This document shows positions 14,941 through 19,052 of a DNA stretch of 19,052 nt, piece by piece; positions within the stretch are counted from its first letter, which is position 1, and every line of letters starts with the position of its first letter. Location: assembly GCA_031270585.1 (NCBI GenBank), contig JAISXK010000012.1:1-19052 (forward strand). The letters are read 5' to 3'. Under the pieces are notes generated by a model. That model searched no databases. It was not told the DNA's origin and was given only the letters and a program-made list of their open reading frames with translations. Made by a program: the position numbers and the translations under genes. The DNA is from Clostridiales bacterium (GTDB lineage: Bacteria > Bacillota > Clostridia > Christensenellales > CAG-138).

Positions 14941-16008
14941 ATGAAGATCACAGATATTGAATCCAAGATATTTGAAATACAACTCAAGGAACCTGTCCGG
15001 ACGGCAATCGGCCAAATATCCGTCGGGAATACGGTCATTGTCAAAATCAGTACGGATTCCGGCATCTGCGGTCTTGGCGAAGGCGCTCCAACACCCTTTG
15101 TCACAGGTGACACGGCAAAGAGCATACAGATTGCTATAACTACGCTCAAAGAGCATCTCATCGGCATGGATACTTTAGCGATTGAAGCCATTCATCAAAG
15201 GATGAACGACTGCCTGGCATACAACACATCCGCAAAGGCGGCCATAGATATCGCGCTGCATGATATCTGTGCGAAAAACGCGGGACTCCCGCTTTATCGG
15301 TACCTTGGTGGAACGAACGGACATGTGGTCACCGACAAAACCATCGGAATAGGAACGCCCGAGAAGATGGCCGAAGATGCCGTCAAGGCCGTAGAGCAGG
15401 GATTCGAATTCATCAAAGTAAAGACGGGCTTGAGCCTTGAGGATGATCTTTTGGCGATCGAGCTGATTCGCAAGGCGGTGGGACCGAAAATCCACATCAA
15501 GGTGGATGCCAACCAAGGCTGGAGTGTGAAGCAGGCGATCGAGGCGATCGAGAGAATGCGTTCCTATGATGTTTCCTTTGTGGAGCAGCCGGTTTCCGTA
15601 CATGATGAAGACGGCCTTAAGCAAGTGAAAGAGAGTGTAACGTTGCCCATAATGGCGGATGAAAGCTGTTTTTCTCCATACGATGCCCTCCGCCTGATCA
15701 AGCACAGGGCAATAGATATGATCAATATCAAACTCATGAAAAGCGGCGGCTTATTTCCGGCAATACAAATGGCAAACATCGCCGAAGTGGCAGGCATCCC
15801 TTGCATGATCGGCTGCATGATGGAAAGTGCAATTGGAATTGCTGCTGCAGTCGCATTGGCTGCAGCGAGAAGCAATATCATGTATGCGGATTTGGACGGC
15901 CTGCTGTTTACGAAAAAACACCCGGACATTCGATCAACTATAGGGCCAATTGGCGCCGAATATCAATTATCTGAGGAGAGTGGTATCGGTGTCCACGTCA
16001 ATTATTGA
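14941..16008 (+). CDS. Dipeptide epimerase (enolase superfamily, muconate-lactonizing subgroup)
   Basis: Inverts the stereocentre of the second residue of a dipeptide by Mg2+-assisted proton transfer between two lysines. The 355-aa product has K159-x-K161 (IKVKTG) on one face and K264 (NIKLMKSGG) on the other. The metal ligands are D189 (KVDANQGW), E215 (VEQP) and D240 (MADES). D317-x-D319 (YADLDG) is the DxD pair that binds the substrate amino group and marks dipeptide epimerases. By my alignment from memory, the Arg that binds the Glu side chain in the Bacillus subtilis L-Ala-D/L-Glu enzyme (Arg24) is replaced by Gly23 (VRTAIG), so the substrate may not be Ala-Glu. The gap of 37 nt to the hydrolase gene suggests one transcript. 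The SD is weak (GAGAAAG). Confidence 0.92.
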   Translation: MKITDIESKIFEIQLKEPVRTAIGQISVGNTVIVKISTDSGICGLGEGAPTPFVTGDTAKSIQIAITTLKEHLIGMDTLAIEAIHQRMNDCLAYNTSAKAAIDIALHDICAKNAGLPLYRYLGGTNGHVVTDKTIGIGTPEKMAEDAVKAVEQGFEFIKVKTGLSLEDDLLAIELIRKAVGPKIHIKVDANQGWSVKQAIEAIERMRSYDVSFVEQPVSVHDEDGLKQVKESVTLPIMADESCFSPYDALRLIKHRAIDMINIKLMKSGGLFPAIQMANIAEVAGIPCMIGCMMESAIGIAAAVALAAARSNIMYADLDGLLFTKKHPDIRSTIGPIGAEYQLSEESGIGVHVNY

Positions 16009-16059
16009 ATAAGAACCATCAATGCGGGATTTGTGCCGATAGGCGGAATGGAGGAAAGT

Positions 16060-16080
16060 ATGAAAGCGAATAGTGCGTAA
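16060..16080 (+). other. Possible micro-ORF MKANSA with a strong SD
   Basis: ATG AAA GCG AAT AGT GCG TAA lies in the 151-nt gap between the epimerase and transporter genes, with GGAGG 5 nt upstream. Part of it (AAAGCGAAT) is repeated just downstream at 16082-16090. It may be a translated leader, a remnant of a lost gene's 5' end, or chance. It is too short to judge by coding content. Confidence 0.3.
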
Positions 16081-16128
16081 AAAAGCGAATCCGCGCACAA
16101 AAAAATAAACGATTAATAGCAAATTTAT

Positions 16129-16144
16129 GCCGCCGCAGGGCGGC
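16129..16144 (+). other. GC-rich RNA hairpin directly before the transporter RBS
   Basis: GCCGCC (16129-16134), loop GCAG, GGCGGC (16139-16144) form a perfect 6-bp G-C stem in otherwise A/T-rich DNA. It ends immediately before GGAAGGGAG, the transporter's SD. It lacks a T run, so it is not a terminator. It could stabilise the downstream part of the mRNA or tune translation. Confidence 0.55.
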
Positions 16145-16159
16145 GGAAGGGAGCCAAAA

Positions 16160-17554
16160 ATGGACAATCGGAAATCACTTACCACTCAAAAATTCGGCTT
16201 ACTGATAGGGACGGGCGGCAGCACTGCAATTTACGCCTTCACCACGGCGTTTGCCATGCTCTTTTTTACAAGCGTCATGGGATTGAGTCCCGCTGTGGTA
16301 GGAACCATAATGCTCGTATCCAAAGTATGGGACGCAATCAATGATCCCTTGTGTGGAGTCCTCATTGACAGAACTCCGACCAGAAAATTTGGACAGATAA
16401 AACCGTGGATATTCTTCGGCGCGATAGGTATTGCCGTCTTTGGTGTGCTGATGTTCGTGGTTCCCGGGTTTGGCAACACGGGAAAAGTGGTTTGGTCCTT
16501 AATAATGTATAACGGAATTGGCATGGCCTTTACTGCGTTTGTCATTGGCCTCGTAACAATCATGCCGCGTATCACAAATATCCAGATTGAACGTGTTAGT
16601 CTCAGCGCCTATTTTTTCATAGGACAGACATTGTCGGCGATCATTGTCACCGCAATAGCTATGCCGCTGATCACGCATTTTAGTGCATCGAGTCCCGTAA
16701 ACGCTTACTGGAATACAGCTCTGATCATTTGTGCGGTGGGGCTTGCGCTAACCATGATATTAATTTTTGTCGTCAAGGAAAGGGTTTCCGCAGAAAATAA
16801 AGATGAATCAAGCAAGCCCTTGTTGAAAGATTCTCTAGTCAGCATCTTGCATAACAAGCCTTTTCTCTTGGTTGCACTCATATGCTTGATTAACGGAATT
16901 GCGTTGGGGATGCATAATTCTTCTCTGGCACAATATATCGTATTTGGACTCAAGAATCCAGAAATATCGTCTCTGATTATGCCGATCATCTACGTCGGCG
17001 CTTTTCTCGCGGGGCTGCTTGCCAAGCCGCTTGCGCGGCTTGATAAAGTACGTATGACTAAGATATCTTTCATCATCGTACTCGTTGGTATTCTCCTTCG
17101 TCTTATCACGAAAGATGCGTTCTTGCCCTTAATGATTGGAGGGGAATTTGCCATCGGTCTCGGTAGCGGTCTGTTTAACGTGTACATGGTTGCCATGCTT
17201 TTCGATACGGCGGAATATGGATACAGGAAAACAGGTGTTCAGAACAACGCTTTGATTATGTCGTCCATGACCTTCCAGTTGAAAATCGGGCAAGGGGTTG
17301 GCGCCGCACTTATGGGTTTCTGGCTTGAACTCGGCGGTTATATCAGTACGGCCACAGAGCAACCGGAATCTGCCGTAAAAGCGCTTTTCGACGTAAATCT
17401 GATCCCATTTCTTGCTGTTGCCATCATCAGTTTTATACTGATGTACTTTTATAAATTGAGCGACAGCAGAATGACGAAAATAATGGATGAAAGATCTTCT
17501 GCTGAAACCGAAAATACTGAAGTTGAAAATGCTAAGGCCGAAAACAATGATTAA
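16160..17554 (+). CDS. GPH-family (MFS-type) cation:solute symporter
   Basis: Twelve-segment inner-membrane secondary transporter resembling the glycoside-pentoside-hexuronide:cation symporter group. The 464-aa product starts cytoplasmically with KSLTTQKFGLLIGTGG. It has the family segment VSKVWDAINDPLCGVLIDRT (about residues 58-77), then FGQIKPWIFFG, a second half starting near 215 after a charged loop, and LFDTAEYGYRKTG in the tenth-helix region. A hydrophilic, Glu/Asn-rich tail follows the last helix. The start at 16160 has GGAAGGGAG upstream; an ATG at 16127 would run through the hairpin. Known GPH members carry sugars with Na+ or H+. Here all neighbours are peptide or D-amino-acid enzymes, so the cargo may be a glycosylated or peptide-like compound. 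Its end overlaps the next gene by 8 nt. Confidence 0.88.
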   Translation: MDNRKSLTTQKFGLLIGTGGSTAIYAFTTAFAMLFFTSVMGLSPAVVGTIMLVSKVWDAINDPLCGVLIDRTPTRKFGQIKPWIFFGAIGIAVFGVLMFVVPGFGNTGKVVWSLIMYNGIGMAFTAFVIGLVTIMPRITNIQIERVSLSAYFFIGQTLSAIIVTAIAMPLITHFSASSPVNAYWNTALIICAVGLALTMILIFVVKERVSAENKDESSKPLLKDSLVSILHNKPFLLVALICLINGIALGMHNSSLAQYIVFGLKNPEISSLIMPIIYVGAFLAGLLAKPLARLDKVRMTKISFIIVLVGILLRLITKDAFLPLMIGGEFAIGLGSGLFNVYMVAMLFDTAEYGYRKTGVQNNALIMSSMTFQLKIGQGVGAALMGFWLELGGYISTATEQPESAVKALFDVNLIPFLAVAIISFILMYFYKLSDSRMTKIMDERSSAETENTEVENAKAENND

Positions 17555-19052
17555 TGTCAAATGCTCAAAGTTTGAAAATGTTGAAGCTGACATCACAATC
17601 GTTCCCGTCGTCGCAGACCTGCAGATTCATCACGCAACAGAATTGGATGTATCTTTGGAACCATGTCGCACGACGGCGCAAGCGATCCAGGAAAACCAAT
17701 CTGCGATGGGTTTTCCATACTTAAACGCCAAGATGAAAAATGGAAAGTGGGGGGCAGATGTTGGGAATACCCTTCATTACGGATGTTTTGAGAAAGGGGA
17801 ACGCGAAATCCTCTTTCTCGGTCTCGGAGAAGCGAAATGCCTATGCACGGACGATATCAGGACAGCCTTTGCGATGGCGGTGAAGGAAATCAGAAAACTT
17901 GGAAGCCGAAGAATATTCGTCTTGACGGACGTATTCGCGGGCGGCAAAAGTATGACTGCGCTTATGGGTGCCGCTTTTGAAGGGCTCTGCCTTGGTGATT
18001 ACAAATTCGAAAAATATAAGAGCGAAAAGGATGAAAAAGGTCTGCTGGAAGTGAGTTTCGCGGGCATGGACAGCAAAAACATGGCCACGATTGAGGAAGC
18101 TGCGATTCTTTCGGAAGCGACGCTTTTTGCAAGGAACCTCGTGAATGAGCCGCCGAACATTCTGTATCCAGAAAGCCTCGGTGAAGCGGCGATCAGTTCG
18201 GCAAGGGAGCACGGCTACGACGCAGAGGTCTTCGACAAACAGAAGATCGAGGAATTTGGCATGGAAGCTTTCTTATCCGTTGGAAAAGGCTCGGCGAGAG
18301 AGCCCAAATTGATCGTGCTCAGGTATTTTGGTGAAAAGAGAAAAGACGCGGCCATTCTCGGCCTTGTCGGAAAGGGCATTACCTTTGATTCGGGCGGCAA
18401 CAATTTGAAACCCACGGAAGCTATGCTGAAAATGAAAAGCGACATGGCTGGCGCCGCTTCGGTCATTGGTGCAATGAATGCGATTGCAAAGAAAAAACTG
18501 AAGGTAAACGTTGTGTCGGTCATAGCTGCAGCTGAAAACATCATTTCCGGAAACGCATATAGACCAGGAGATATCATCGGAACAATGGCAGGGAAGACGG
18601 TGGAGATCGGGAACACGGATGCCGAAGGACGGCTCACGCTTGCCGACGCGATCTTCTATGCGATTACAAAGGAGAAAGCTACGTGCGTAATTGATGTGGC
18701 GACGCTGACCGGTGCTGTTTTGGTCGCGCTTGGAAGCGTCGCAACCGCAGCAGTGACAAACGAAAAGTCATTCTTTGAAAGATATGAGAAGGCCGCCGAA
18801 AGATCGGATGAAAAAGTCTGGCTTCTCCCCTCATACGACAAATACAAAGACGCGCTCAAATCAGATGTTGCCGACTACAAGAATGTTGGCGGCAAAGAAG
18901 CCGGCGTCATCACAGGTGGACTATTCGTCGGAGAGTTTGCCGAAAGAACCCCGTGGATTCATCTGGATATCGCAGGTACTGCTTGGTCTGATGACGAGAA
19001 GGGCTATCTATCAAAAGGCGGTACCGGCGTTTGCGTGCGGTCGCTCTACTAT
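17547..19052 (+). CDS. pepA: M17 leucyl aminopeptidase family protein (3' end outside window)
   Basis: Cytoplasmic two-metal aminopeptidase that removes N-terminal residues from peptides. The 502 codons seen carry all the PepA-type catalytic features: K276 and D281 in VGKGITFDSGG, a Lys in NNLKPT, an Asp in KSDMAGAA, and the family signature NTDAEGRL (356-363) with D358, E360 and R362. The N-terminal half is the more variable M17 domain (MINVKCSKFENVEADITIV). The end in view, GGTGVCVRSLYY, matches the usual C-terminus, so only a few residues and the stop should be missing. ATG 17547 overlaps the transporter stop by 8 nt, pointing to translational coupling; the SD is a modest AAGG. In this operon it is the natural last step, hydrolysing dipeptides after epimerisation. 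Confidence 0.95.
   Translation, partial: MINVKCSKFENVEADITIVPVVADLQIHHATELDVSLEPCRTTAQAIQENQSAMGFPYLNAKMKNGKWGADVGNTLHYGCFEKGEREILFLGLGEAKCLCTDDIRTAFAMAVKEIRKLGSRRIFVLTDVFAGGKSMTALMGAAFEGLCLGDYKFEKYKSEKDEKGLLEVSFAGMDSKNMATIEEAAILSEATLFARNLVNEPPNILYPESLGEAAISSAREHGYDAEVFDKQKIEEFGMEAFLSVGKGSAREPKLIVLRYFGEKRKDAAILGLVGKGITFDSGGNNLKPTEAMLKMKSDMAGAASVIGAMNAIAKKKLKVNVVSVIAAAENIISGNAYRPGDIIGTMAGKTVEIGNTDAEGRLTLADAIFYAITKEKATCVIDVATLTGAVLVALGSVATAAVTNEKSFFERYEKAAERSDEKVWLLPSYDKYKDALKSDVADYKNVGGKEAGVITGGLFVGEFAERTPWIHLDIAGTAWSDDEKGYLSKGGTGVCVRSLYY

Noticed and set aside
1..19052. CRISPR arrays, tRNA or rRNA genes, insertion sequences
   Set aside because: No regularly spaced repeats, tRNA-like cloverleaf sequence, rRNA stretches or transposase genes were recognised on either strand.

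Overview
The window looks like a chromosomal segment of a low- to mid-GC Gram-positive bacterium, most likely a Clostridia-type member of the Bacillota. Four things point there: an hrcA-grpE-dnaK-dnaJ operon behind a perfect CIRCE operator, a DnaK lacking the N-terminal-quadrant insertion typical of Gram-negative DnaK, a tRNA-sensing T-box leader in front of valS, and strong Shine-Dalgarno (SD) sites at most genes. No genus can be named from sequence reading alone.

Left part (1-10.7 kb) is housekeeping. Positions 1-194 hold two terminator hairpins and no gene. The class I heat-shock operon hrcA-grpE-dnaK-dnaJ runs leftward (5024 to 195) from a sigma-A-type promoter with CIRCE at its transcription start. 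hemW, the heme chaperone gene that often precedes hrcA in Bacillota, is here divergent from it (5210-6373, + strand). It converges on glyA (serine hydroxymethyltransferase), which follows valS (valyl-tRNA synthetase) at 29 nt on the minus strand. valS has a well-formed T-box leader with a GTC (Val) specifier, a TGGT acceptor-pairing site, and mutually exclusive antiterminator and terminator hairpins. The spacing suggests glyA shares this control.

Right part (10.9-19.05 kb) is an accessory catabolic module. A TetR-family regulator (minus strand) is divergent from five plus-strand genes: an N-acyl-D-amino-acid deacylase-like amidohydrolase, a cytoplasmic class C beta-lactamase-fold serine hydrolase, an enolase-superfamily dipeptide epimerase, a GPH/MFS-type cation symporter, and an M17 leucyl-type aminopeptidase that is cut by the window end just before its expected stop. 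The 141-bp divergent region is unusual. A 36-bp inverted repeat with perfect 16-bp arms contains two mirror-image promoters (TTGACA-17-TACTAT on both strands). Two overlapping 18-bp palindromes, candidate TetR operators, sit next to it over the start of the rightward transcript.

Taken together, the right-hand genes suggest inducible uptake and breakdown of small peptides or N-acyl compounds containing D-amino acids: import, removal of an N-acyl group or cleavage of a D-specific bond, epimerisation of a D-residue in a dipeptide, then hydrolysis by the aminopeptidase. Peptidoglycan fragments are an obvious source. However, the epimerase appears to lack the arginine that binds glutamate in L-Ala-D/L-Glu epimerases, so the true substrate may be another dipeptide.
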